From Bradyrhizobium sp. CCBAU 51627 (lineage in GTDB: Bacteria > Pseudomonadota > Alphaproteobacteria > Rhizobiales > Xanthobacteraceae), in assembly GCF_028128765.1 (NCBI RefSeq), contig NZ_LBJG01000088.1:124001-188000 (forward strand): a stretch of DNA of 64,000 bases, written 5' to 3'. Shown piece by piece: positions 44,295 to 51,584 of the stretch; the first letter of the stretch is position 1, and the number at the start of each line of letters is the position of its first letter. Made by a program: the position numbers and the translations under genes. The notes under the pieces were generated by a model that was given only the letters and a program-made list of their open reading frames with translations, made no database searches and was not told where the DNA came from.

Positions 44295-45797
44295 TCACGC
44301 CGCTTCCAGCAGGCGGTCCTTGCTGACCGGCTCGTTCTTGAATTCCCGCACCAACGCGCCACGCTTGAGCACCAGGATGCGGTCGGCCAGCGACAGCACC
44401 GTTTCCGGCTCGGTCGACAACACGATGATCGCGAGCCCCTTGGCGCGGAGGTCGCGGACGATGTTGATGACGTCGTTCTTGGCGCCGACATCCATGCCGC
44501 GCGTAGGCTCGCACAGCACCAGCAGCTTGGGCGGATAGGTCAGCCATTTCGCCAGCGCGACCTTCTGCTGGTTGCCGCCGGAGAGCATGCCGAGGTCGAG
44601 GCCGACCACCGGCGGCCTGATCTGCAGCTGCTCGACCTGACGTTTCGCGATCTCGCGCTCCTGGCCGGGCTTGAGCAGCAGCGACGAGATGCGGTCCAGG
44701 ATGCTGATCGAAATGTTCTTGTACACCGGCTCCTGGTGAAACAGCATGGCGCGCCGGCTTTCCGGCACCAATGCCACACCGGCGCGCCGCGCCGCCGCTG
44801 TGCTGGCGAAGGTTTTCGGCGCACCCTCGACGACAAGCGTGCCGGCGTCGGGCTTCACCTTGCCGAACAGGATGCGTGACAGCTCCTGCTGGCCGCAACC
44901 CATGAAGCCGTAGATGCCGAGCACCTCGCCCGCATGGGCCTCGAAGGAGACGTCCTTGAGGCTGCGCGCCAGCGAAAGCTGGTCCACCTTCAGCACCACC
45001 GGTCGGTCGCTCGGCCGCGGCAGCATGAGATCGTCGGTGTAGCTGTGCTCGAGCACTTCGCCGCCGCGGCCGATCATGGCCTCGATCAGCGCGCCCTTGC
45101 TGGTTGCGGAGCTTGCGGTTTCCGCAACCTTCCGCCCGTTGCGGAATACGGTGACCGTATCGGAGACGCGAAGTATGTCCTCGATGAAATGCGAGATGAA
45201 GACGATGGCCGTGCCTTGCTCGCGCAGCCGCCGTAGCGTCGCGAACAGGCGCTCGACCTCCGGCGGGGAGAGGGCGGAGGTCGGCTCGTCCAGGATGACG
45301 ATGCGGGCGCCGGAGAACAGCACGCGGGCGATCTCGATCAGCTGCTGCAGCCCGATCGGCAGGTCGCCGAGCCTCGACATCGGATCGACGTCGATGCCGA
45401 AGCGAGAGAGCTGCTCGCCGGCCTCGCGCGCCATGCGCCGCCATTGCACGAGGCCAAGGGCGTTGGTCGGCTGGTTGCCGAGGAAGACGTTCTCGGCGAC
45501 GGTGAGATCAGGCGCGACCGAGAGCTCCTGGTGCACCATGGCGATTCCTGCCGCGTGCGCATCGCGCGCCGAGCGGAAATGTCTGTCCGCTCCATCGATC
45601 AGAAAGCGGCCGGAGAACTCAGTGTGCACGCCGGCGATGATCTTCATCAGCGTGCTTTTTCCCGCGCCGTTCTCGCCGACGAGACCGTGGATCTCGCCGG
45701 GGAGAAGCGCGAAGTCGACACCACGAAGGGCTTCGACGCCGCCGAAGCTCTTCGTGATGCCCCGCAGTTCCAGAATGGGCAGACGACCCTCAGGCAT
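44295..45797 (-). CDS. sugar ABC transporter ATP-binding protein (RbsA type, duplicated)
   Basis: 500 residues in two fused ATPase domains. The N-terminal domain has Walker A GENGAGKS, LSVAPDLTVAENVFLG, signature-region LPIGLQQLIEIA and Walker B IVILDEPTSALSPPE. The C-terminal domain has a degenerate Walker A (GFMGCGQQE) but a good LSGGNQQKVALAKWL and LVLCEPTRGMDVGAK. This asymmetry is normal for RbsA-like ATPases. The Met at 45797 avoids overlap with the binding-protein gene; an upstream Met at 45833 would overlap it by 28 bp. Confidence 0.93.
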   Translation of the reverse strand: MPEGRLPILELRGITKSFGGVEALRGVDFALLPGEIHGLVGENGAGKSTLMKIIAGVHTEFSGRFLIDGADRHFRSARDAHAAGIAMVHQELSVAPDLTVAENVFLGNQPTNALGLVQWRRMAREAGEQLSRFGIDVDPMSRLGDLPIGLQQLIEIARVLFSGARIVILDEPTSALSPPEVERLFATLRRLREQGTAIVFISHFIEDILRVSDTVTVFRNGRKVAETASSATSKGALIEAMIGRGGEVLEHSYTDDLMLPRPSDRPVVLKVDQLSLARSLKDVSFEAHAGEVLGIYGFMGCGQQELSRILFGKVKPDAGTLVVEGAPKTFASTAAARRAGVALVPESRRAMLFHQEPVYKNISISILDRISSLLLKPGQEREIAKRQVEQLQIRPPVVGLDLGMLSGGNQQKVALAKWLTYPPKLLVLCEPTRGMDVGAKNDVINIVRDLRAKGLAIIVLSTEPETVLSLADRILVLKRGALVREFKNEPVSKDRLLEAA

Positions 45798-45805
45798 GGA
45801 GAATT

Positions 45806-46828
45806 TCAGATCAGGAAGTGATCTTCCATCCATTGCATGCCGGCGGCATTGGCCTTGGTGACGACAGGGCCGTCGGTGACGACATTCTTGGGAATGCCCT
45901 GGCCGCTCTTCTCGCCGCCGACCACGGCCGCGACGCCGGCGATGATCGCGCCGCCATGGATGCGGCAGGACGGATTGCGCACGGTCGCGAACATCCGGCC
46001 CTCGCTGACCGCCTGGATCGCCGGCGGCATCGCGTCGACACCGCCGATCAGGATGTTGGTTCGGTTGTGCGCCTTCATGATGTTGGCAGCCGCCAGCGCC
46101 ATATCGTCATTGTGGAAGAACGCCGCATCGATCTGCGGGTATTTGGTCAGATAGGTTTCCCAGAGCCGCGCCGTCTTGGAGACGTCCCAATCGGCCGGCT
46201 GGGTATCGAGCACCTCGATTCCAGGGAATTGCTTGACCACCGAGTTAAAACCCTTGGCGCGGCCCTGTGCGCCGGTGTGGCCGAGCGCACCTTGCGTCAT
46301 GATGATCTTGCCCTTGCCGCCCATTGCGTTGCACAGCGCCTGCGTCACCGAGGCGCCCATGAACTCGTTGTCGGGGGCGAGGAAGGAATGGACGTTGATC
46401 TGGTCGAGCGGCGCAATCAGCGTATCCATGTCGATCACGGGCGTGCCGGCGTCAATCATCTTCTGCACGGGCTGGGTGAGAGTGCCGATGCCGAATGCCT
46501 GGATCGCGACGAAATCCCATTTCTGCGAGGCCATGTTGTCGATCGCCGCGCGCTGCTTCACGGCGTCGAGCTGGCCGTCGAACCAGGTCACTTCGACGTT
46601 GAACAGCTTGCCCCAGAACTCCGCCGCCTGCTTGCCCTGTGCGCACCAGGTGGCCTGGAGGCCTGCGTTGGAGAACGCCGCTTTCAGCGGCTTCTCGCTT
46701 CGTCCGACTTCGGCTGCAAGTGCTGGGTTTATGCCTAAACTGCCGAGGATGGCAGTCGCGGCGCCGGCGGTCGCTGCCGCCTGAAGAAGATCGCGCCTCG
46801 TCGTCGAGAAATCTTTCGTCCCGGACAT
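45806..46828 (-). CDS. sugar ABC transporter substrate-binding protein, Tat-type signal
   Basis: 340 residues from the Met at 46828, which follows GGGAGCGAGCG; an earlier Met at 46864 has no good ribosome site. The signal has a twin-arginine motif (TTRRDLLQAA), unusual for this class but known. The mature part is a type 1 periplasmic binding fold: DAVKQRAAIDNMASQKWDFVAIQ, IDAGTPVIDMDT, then HNDDMALAAANIMKAHN, as in RbsB. First gene of the minus-strand sugar operon. Sugar unknown. Confidence 0.9.
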   Translation of the reverse strand: MSGTKDFSTTRRDLLQAAATAGAATAILGSLGINPALAAEVGRSEKPLKAAFSNAGLQATWCAQGKQAAEFWGKLFNVEVTWFDGQLDAVKQRAAIDNMASQKWDFVAIQAFGIGTLTQPVQKMIDAGTPVIDMDTLIAPLDQINVHSFLAPDNEFMGASVTQALCNAMGGKGKIIMTQGALGHTGAQGRAKGFNSVVKQFPGIEVLDTQPADWDVSKTARLWETYLTKYPQIDAAFFHNDDMALAAANIMKAHNRTNILIGGVDAMPPAIQAVSEGRMFATVRNPSCRIHGGAIIAGVAAVVGGEKSGQGIPKNVVTDGPVVTKANAAGMQWMEDHFLI

Positions 46829-47122
46829 CGCTCGCTCCCATATATCTTGTCGTCGGCGCGTCATTGATTGCGCGACCGAGGCGCAAAGTGTCTCACAATC
46901 GAAGAGTTCACGCTACTCTATCTGCAATTCCGCGAGAGCCTCGCGTTCGTGCAGCGCAGGGCGATCAGCCGAAGCAGCCCGTGCTCGTCCCCGAAGAGCG
47001 TCTCGATCGCAAGCGAGAGGATCAAACCTGCGATGGATAAGGGCGAGATCCGCAGCTTGAGGCGCAAGATCAAAGCTGCGTCCGGCTGGAGGGATGTCCA
47101 GCGATGCCGGCACCGCGCAAAC

Positions 47123-47151
47123 AAAAAAAGAGCGGGGCCCGAGCCCCGCTC
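47123..47151 (-). terminator. orphan Rho-independent terminator
   Basis: On the minus strand a 9-bp GC-rich stem (GAGCGGGGC-TCGG-GCCCCGCTC, 47151-47130) is followed by seven T (47129-47123). No minus-strand protein gene ends upstream of it, so it may end a small RNA or a decayed gene. On the plus strand the stem is followed by A, not T. Confidence 0.75.
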
Positions 47152-47438
47152 AAAAATTGTGTCGACCCTATTATCCCCGATTCTAAGATTTGATCTTGAT
47201 TGACGGGGCGACGCTGCGTTTTGCGCGCCAGGGGCTCCTCCCGAGACTTGGACCACCAGACTTCGACCTCGCGGTCAGGCCTGAGCGAGGGGGATGCTAG
47301 ATCAACTTTTCGCGCTTGTCATCATTTTCGGCAACGATTGTTCAAAATAAGAGCAGCTAACGAAATGATAAGGCTGTTATCCGCATAAGTATATGACAAA
47401 TATAAGAAATATGCGAGCCCCCGGATCCGGGTGGCCAT

Positions 47439-47456
47439 ATTTGACCTGCCTCAAAT
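47439..47456. promoter_or_regulatory. inverted repeat upstream of the copper locus
   Basis: ATTTGA-cctgcc-TCAAAT is a perfect 6-bp dyad with a 6-bp spacer, in the leader region before the DUF2946 gene. It could be a regulator site for the copper operon, but there is no second copy to support it. Confidence 0.3.
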
Positions 47457-47536
47457 GCGGGGCCGCCGTCCATGGTGAACTGTCTTGGCCACGATTCTCG
47501 ACACAATTTGCGCTGGGCCAAGAAGGCGACGGAACT

Positions 47537-47620
47537 GATCTCGACTCGGGATGGGGGCGGTGCTTAGTTAGTGCACGAACGAATGGTTCGGCGGATGCGC
47601 GCTCGGCTGCAAAAATTCCT
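47537..47620 (+). repeat. copper leader repeat, copy 1
   Basis: The last 46 bp before the DUF2946 ATG (47583) and its first 38 bp resemble 50384-50468. The clearest blocks are GATCTCGACTC, TAGTTAGT, ACGAACGAA, TCGGCGGAT and GGCTGCAAA. About 85 percent identical by eye over the best 54 bp. Because the repeat carries the same ATG in both places, it also fixes the DUF2946 start. Confidence 0.75.
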
Positions 47621-47969
47621 ACCCCTCGTCCTGCTCGCCCTGGCGATGCAGGTGCTGGCGCCGATTGCGGCCTGCTGGGCGGCCGGCTCAGCCGTTGCCG
47701 ATCATCTTTCTATCACCGCGATCTGCCACAGCACGATCGACGAGGGGGCTGCTGACGATCAAACGGGAGCGCCGGCGGCACATGCAGGAGCCTGCGCGCT
47801 GTGCTGCCTGGCACAGGCCAACGCATCCTTCGATTCGCCGCCGTACGCGACGCTCTCCGTTCCTTTCCGCCATGCCGAACGGGTTGAGTGGCATGATCCT
47901 GATGTTGCCATCACAGCCTTGTATCCTGGATCAAGCGCTCAGGCGCGGGCGCCTCCGCAGTTGACGTGA
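47583..47969 (+). CDS. cruR: DUF2946 protein, CruR-like copper-responsive upstream ORF
   Basis: 128 residues. The hydrophobic N-terminus (LPLVLLALAMQVLAPIAAC) acts as signal or anchor. A Cys-rich motif CALCC at 71-75 contains the family CXXC (Cys71, Cys74). The C-terminus ends with Arg-Ala-Pro-Pro (122-125) and QLT before the stop. In Bordetella, CruR of this family stalls the ribosome at RAPP; copper binding at CXXC relieves the stall and lets Rho terminate transcription before the downstream genes. Here it heads a copper-type operon, and the stop overlaps a GTG by 4 bp. Start chosen at 47583 by alignment with the repeat at 50430; a GTG at 47571 is possible. Confidence 0.85.
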   Translation: MVRRMRARLQKFLPLVLLALAMQVLAPIAACWAAGSAVADHLSITAICHSTIDEGAADDQTGAPAAHAGACALCCLAQANASFDSPPYATLSVPFRHAERVEWHDPDVAITALYPGSSAQARAPPQLT

Positions 47970-48022
47970 GCATCGCAGCCAAACGGCTGCCGAACCTGCA
48001 CGTCGATTTGTGGAGATATCTT

Positions 48023-49024
48023 ATGCTTGTCTCTCATGTGCGCACGGGCCTTTGCGGGGCCGTGATTGCGCTTCTTCCTCTGTCCGAAGGCCATGCCCAC
48101 GAGATCGTCGGCAATCGTTTCTTCCCGGCAACGCTGGGCATCGATGATCCCGGCGTGAACGACGAACTGTCGGTTCCTACTGTTGACGCCTTCAGGACCG
48201 GCGACGTCCCATCTGTTCGACAGCGCGACGTGTCCGGCGAGTTCTCAAAACGCATCACCGAGGATTTTGGGGTGTCGTTTGGCTCGACGTACACATTCCT
48301 CAATCCGACCGATCCGACCGTTCCGGGCGCCAACGGATTTCAGAACTTGGAGACGACGCTTAAGTACCGGCTGTTCAAGGACCCCACGCATGAATTCGTG
48401 ATGTCGGTCGGGCTCAGCATCGAATGGGGTGGCACTGGCTCGCAAAACGTGGGCGCCGATCCCTTCAACACCTACACGCCGATGCTTTGGTTCGGCAAAG
48501 GCTTTGGCGACCTGCCTGACAGATTCTCCTGGCTCCGCCCTGTCGCCGTTACCGGCCAGGTCGGCTACGCGATTCCGGCGAGAAACTTCACGACCACGTT
48601 CGGCATCGATCCCGACACCGGTGACGCAACGGCGGATACTGAACTCCATCCGCGCGTACTGAACTGGGGCGCAACCATCCAGTACAGCATGCCCTATCTG
48701 AAATCCGCCGTCGCCGACCTCGGCTTGCCGGATTTCTTCAATCACCTGATTCCGCTTGTCGAGGCCAATCTCCAAACCCCGGTCGCGAACACGCTCACTT
48801 CGGGCACGCTGACAACGGGCACGATCAACCCCGGCGTCCTCTGGATCGGCAACAAATATCAGCTGGGCATCGAGGCGTTGATCCCGGTCAATCGACAAAG
48901 CGGAACGCATGTCGGCGTGATCGGCCAGCTGCACTTCTATCTCGACGACATCGACCCCCGGGGCATCGGCAAGCCACTTTTCGGCAGGCCTGTCCAGGCG
49001 ACCAGCCCCACTGGAAGGAACTGA
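48023..49024 (+). CDS. outer-membrane beta-barrel-type protein in the copper operon
   Basis: 333 residues from the ATG at 48023, which follows TGGAGAT at good spacing. The signal peptide ends near residue 25 (SEGHAHE). The mature protein starts with His and Glu, HAHEIVGNRFFP, then shows alternating aromatic/polar strands (FGVSFGSTYTFLNP, LKYRLFKDPTHEFVMSVGLSIEW, VLNWGATIQYSMPYL), with a final GVIGQLHFYLDD. This is the pattern of a barrel, but I do not recognise the family. It is the first gene after the DUF2946 ORF, so it is predicted to be copper-controlled. Confidence 0.72.
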   Translation: MLVSHVRTGLCGAVIALLPLSEGHAHEIVGNRFFPATLGIDDPGVNDELSVPTVDAFRTGDVPSVRQRDVSGEFSKRITEDFGVSFGSTYTFLNPTDPTVPGANGFQNLETTLKYRLFKDPTHEFVMSVGLSIEWGGTGSQNVGADPFNTYTPMLWFGKGFGDLPDRFSWLRPVAVTGQVGYAIPARNFTTTFGIDPDTGDATADTELHPRVLNWGATIQYSMPYLKSAVADLGLPDFFNHLIPLVEANLQTPVANTLTSGTLTTGTINPGVLWIGNKYQLGIEALIPVNRQSGTHVGVIGQLHFYLDDIDPRGIGKPLFGRPVQATSPTGRN

Positions 49025-49027
49025 CCG

Positions 49028-49396
49028 ATGCGCCCTTTATCTCCAAGTGCGATGACCCTGCTCGCAGCCTTTCTTGCGATGTCGCTGATGGCCGGCGAAG
49101 CGAGGGCCCATGCCTTTCTCGATCATGCCGAGCCGCGGGTAGGCAACAAGGTTGCCAGCGCACCCCGCGAGGTGACGCTCTGGTTCAACCAGAAGCTGGA
49201 GGCAGCATTCAGCTCGATTGCCGTTACGGGTCCCTCCGGCCAGCGCGTCGATGCAGGAAAAGCACGCGTCAGTGGCAATCAGGTGTCAGTCTCGCTGAAA
49301 CCTGGCGGGGTCGGAACCTACCACGTGAACTGGCACGTATTGTCCGCCGACACGCATACCACGGATGGAAGCTTCACTTTCGAGGTCGGCCCATAA
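49028..49396 (+). CDS. copC: CopC family copper-binding protein
   Basis: 122 residues, periplasmic. Cleavage after residue 27 (GEARA) leaves His28 as the N-terminal residue, the first Cu(II) ligand of the CopC brace. Asp108 and His110 in SADTHTTDGSF complete the site. The cupredoxin-like beta barrel is marked by VTLWFNQKLE and VSVSLKPGGVGTYHVNW. It lies 4 bp after the outer-membrane gene and is followed by CopD. Confidence 0.93.
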   Translation: MRPLSPSAMTLLAAFLAMSLMAGEARAHAFLDHAEPRVGNKVASAPREVTLWFNQKLEAAFSSIAVTGPSGQRVDAGKARVSGNQVSVSLKPGGVGTYHVNWHVLSADTHTTDGSFTFEVGP

Positions 49397-49410
49397 GGGC
49401 TTGATCGCCG

Positions 49411-50337
49411 ATGGATTGGTCAGCAGCGGAAACGCCGTTGGTCGCAACGCGCGCAGTGCACTTCGCGGCCACAGCTATCGTTGTCGGGGACGTTGTCTTT
49501 CGAAGCGTCATCGCTGCGCCACCGCCGCGCGCGGAAGCAGGCGTTGTTGCTTCGCGCGTGATTCCGACCTTGCGGGTCGCCTGGTTCAGTCTTGGCATTG
49601 CAGTTATCTCCGCGGGACTCTGGCTGATGCTTCAAGCTTCGTCGATGAGCGGGATGCCCTTCGACCAAGCGTCGAGCTCAGACGTGTTGTCGACGGTGAT
49701 CAACGAAACGCAGTTCGGGCAGGTAATAGCGGTTCGCCTGGGTCTGGCCATCTGTTTGACGGTGTGTCTCGCCTTTGACACCAGAGTAATCGCCCGGTGG
49801 CCTGAATTTGCGGCGGCGCTTGCATTTGCCGGAAGTCTCGCCTGGAGTGGCCATGCCGGCGCGACCATTGGCGAGACCGGCTACGTGCATGTCGCCGCTG
49901 ATGCGCTGCATCTGATCGCGGCCGCGGCCTGGATTGGCGGCCTGGCTTCGCTGATCCTGTTCCTTCGGGCGTGCTGCCGAAGCAAGGCGGTTTCATTGGC
50001 CAGCCACGTCGTGGGACGGTTTTCGATCATCGGTTTGATGTGCGTGGGCACGCTCCTGTTCACGGGAGTCATCAACACCGTCATTCTCGTCGGTTCGGTC
50101 CACGCGCTGATCGTCACCGACTATGGACGACTGTTGGTGCTCAAGCTCGCCCTGTTCTCGCTCATGCTGATGTTCGCCTTGATCAACCGGCTCGTGTTGA
50201 CGCCCCGACTGAGTTCGTTCCGCAATGGTGCGGTGGGCTGGCTCACATGCAACAGTACCGCCGAGCTTGTCCTCGGCCTCATCATTCTTGCCGTCGTCGG
50301 GATTCTTGGCACGATGCATCCGGCCATACACTCGTGA
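49411..50337 (+). CDS. copD: CopD family copper-import membrane protein
   Basis: 308 residues, eight predicted helices. Family features are the helix-1 His in TRAVHFAATAIVVGDVVF, SGHAGATIGETGYVHVAADALHLIAAAAWIGGLASL and GVINTVILVGSV. CopD is thought to take copper from CopC into the cytoplasm. It starts 15 bp after copC, so this is a CopC-CopD pair. It could be part of a copper-uptake operon switched off by copper through the DUF2946 leader. Confidence 0.9.
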   Translation: MDWSAAETPLVATRAVHFAATAIVVGDVVFRSVIAAPPPRAEAGVVASRVIPTLRVAWFSLGIAVISAGLWLMLQASSMSGMPFDQASSSDVLSTVINETQFGQVIAVRLGLAICLTVCLAFDTRVIARWPEFAAALAFAGSLAWSGHAGATIGETGYVHVAADALHLIAAAAWIGGLASLILFLRACCRSKAVSLASHVVGRFSIIGLMCVGTLLFTGVINTVILVGSVHALIVTDYGRLLVLKLALFSLMLMFALINRLVLTPRLSSFRNGAVGWLTCNSTAELVLGLIILAVVGILGTMHPAIHS

Positions 50338-50383
50338 ACTGAAAGAGTGACACCTTGTCCCCGGTCAATCCGACAATCGAAAC

Positions 50384-50468
50384 GATCTCGACTCCGTGGC
50401 TGGCACTGCATAGTTAGTCAACGAACGAAATGGCTCGGCGGATCCGCGCAAGGCTGCAAAGATTCTGA
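50384..50468 (+). pseudogene. truncated second copy of the DUF2946 leader
   Basis: This segment repeats 47537-47620 (promoter-proximal sequence plus the first codons of the DUF2946 gene). An ATG at 50430 opens MARRIRARLQRF and then a TGA at 50466-50468; the intact copy reads MVRRMRARLQKF and continues. The CXXC and RAPP parts are therefore missing. It lies 41 bp upstream of the PCu(A)C gene. Either a decayed leader, or a short upstream ORF that keeps some control role. Confidence 0.7.
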
Positions 50469-50509
50469 CGGGTGGGGCACTCTCAAAGGCGACAAGAAAG
50501 GCAAATGTC

Positions 50510-51034
50510 ATGAACAAGCTCTCAACTCTCCTCGCGCTGGCGGCGCTCTCGGCAGTCGTGATCGCAGCTCCCGTCCGCGCCGACGACGTCAAGGCCGGCG
50601 ATCTCGTGATCTCGCAGGCCTGGAGCCGGGCGACGCCCAGCGGCGCCAAGGTCGCAGGCGGCTTCCTGACCATTGAGAACAAGGGGGCTGCGCCCGACAA
50701 GCTCGTCGGCGTCTCGGCGGAAATCGCAGGGAAGGCCGACGTCCATGAGATGACGACGGAGAACGGCGTGATGAAGATGCGTCCGCTGGACAAGGGCCTT
50801 GTGATCGAGCCTGGCAAGACCGTGAGGCTCGCACCCGGCGGCTATCATCTGATGCTCCAGGATCTGAAGGGTCCTTTGAAGCAGGGCGAGAAGGTGCCGG
50901 TGACGCTCGAGTTCGAAAAGGCTGGCAAGGTCGCCGTGTCGCTCGATGTCCAAGGTGTGGGTGCTCAGGCACCTGGTGGCGGCGGAGGCATGATGATGAA
51001 GAAAATGCCTGACCATTCGGGAATGAAGATGTGA
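50510..51034 (+). CDS. PCu(A)C copper chaperone
   Basis: 174 residues, periplasmic. The signal peptide ends at RADD (24). The DUF461 motif is visible: His79 and Met81 (VHEM), Met88/Met90 (MKMRPLDKGL), and His113 and Met115 (GGYHLML). PCu(A)C delivers Cu(I) to cytochrome c oxidase or other acceptors. It has a Met- and Gly-rich C-terminal tail (GGGGGMMMKKMPDHSGMKM, 156-174) that could bind more Cu(I). It is followed by a YcnI gene, the standard partner. Confidence 0.93.
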   Translation: MNKLSTLLALAALSAVVIAAPVRADDVKAGDLVISQAWSRATPSGAKVAGGFLTIENKGAAPDKLVGVSAEIAGKADVHEMTTENGVMKMRPLDKGLVIEPGKTVRLAPGGYHLMLQDLKGPLKQGEKVPVTLEFEKAGKVAVSLDVQGVGAQAPGGGGGMMMKKMPDHSGMKM

Positions 51035-51065
51035 GGCGTGTGATCTCATCTCCGGGAGATTGGGC

Positions 51066-51584
51066 ATGCCGAAGACATCCTGGCTGATCCTGCTTACGTC
51101 ACTTGCCGCATCGCCCGCGGCGGCGCACGTCTATCTGGAAGGCAAGCAGGCCACGGTCGGTGCAGCCTACAAAGCTGTGTTCGCCGTGCCGCATGGCTGC
51201 TCCGGCTCGCCGACGATCAAGATCCGCGTGCAGATCCCTGAAGGCGTGATCGCGGTGAAGCCGATGCCAAAAGCCGGCTGGAACGTCGATATTGTCGAGG
51301 GCAAATATGCCAATCAATACGACTATCATGGCAATAAGCTCTCCTCGGGCGCAAAGGAAGTGGTCTGGTCCGGCGGCAAGTTGCCGGACCACAATTACGA
51401 CGAGTTCGTCGTCAGCAGCTTTCTCACCGACAGCCTGAAGCCGAACACCACGCTTTATTTCCCGGTTGTGCAGGAATGCGAGAAGGGTGTCAGCCGCTGG
51501 ATCGAAATCCCTGCGGAGGGGGCAGCACATTCGCGTGAGGACAAGTCGCCGGCGCCGGGCGTAAAATTGCTAGCCAAGCCGTAA
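51066..51584 (+). CDS. YcnI family (DUF1775) copper-binding protein
   Basis: 172 residues from the ATG at 51066 (a TTG two codons earlier is weaker). The signal peptide ends at AAA (20), leaving His21 as N-terminal residue (HVYLEGKQATVGAAYKAVFAVPHGC), the monohistidine brace Cu(II) ligand. A conserved Trp in KAGWNVDIVEG is typical. YcnI is thought to hand copper to the membrane importer. The stop (TAA) overlaps the next ATG, so it is tightly coupled to the CopC-CopD fusion. Confidence 0.92.
   Translation: MPKTSWLILLTSLAASPAAAHVYLEGKQATVGAAYKAVFAVPHGCSGSPTIKIRVQIPEGVIAVKPMPKAGWNVDIVEGKYANQYDYHGNKLSSGAKEVVWSGGKLPDHNYDEFVVSSFLTDSLKPNTTLYFPVVQECEKGVSRWIEIPAEGAAHSREDKSPAPGVKLLAKP

Larger units (their letters stand above)
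46829..47582. other. 754-bp gene-free stretch between the sugar operon and the copper locus
   Basis: No convincing protein gene on either strand. It holds the promoter region of the minus-strand sugar operon (right of 46828), an orphan terminator (47123-47151), an AT-rich tract (about 47330-47410), a 6-bp inverted repeat (47439-47456) and the start of the copper leader repeat (from 47537). Confidence 0.6.

Noticed and set aside
46868..47203. 111-codon open frame in the gap before the copper locus
   Set aside because: No ribosome site or recognisable domain, and it crosses the strong terminator hairpin at 47123-47151.
46918..47256. 112-codon open frame on the minus strand across the orphan terminator
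   Set aside because: It would have to run through the terminator stem and T run.
50338..50383. Possible promoter just before the second copper leader
   Set aside because: No convincing -35/-10 pair could be picked out in this GC-rich stretch.
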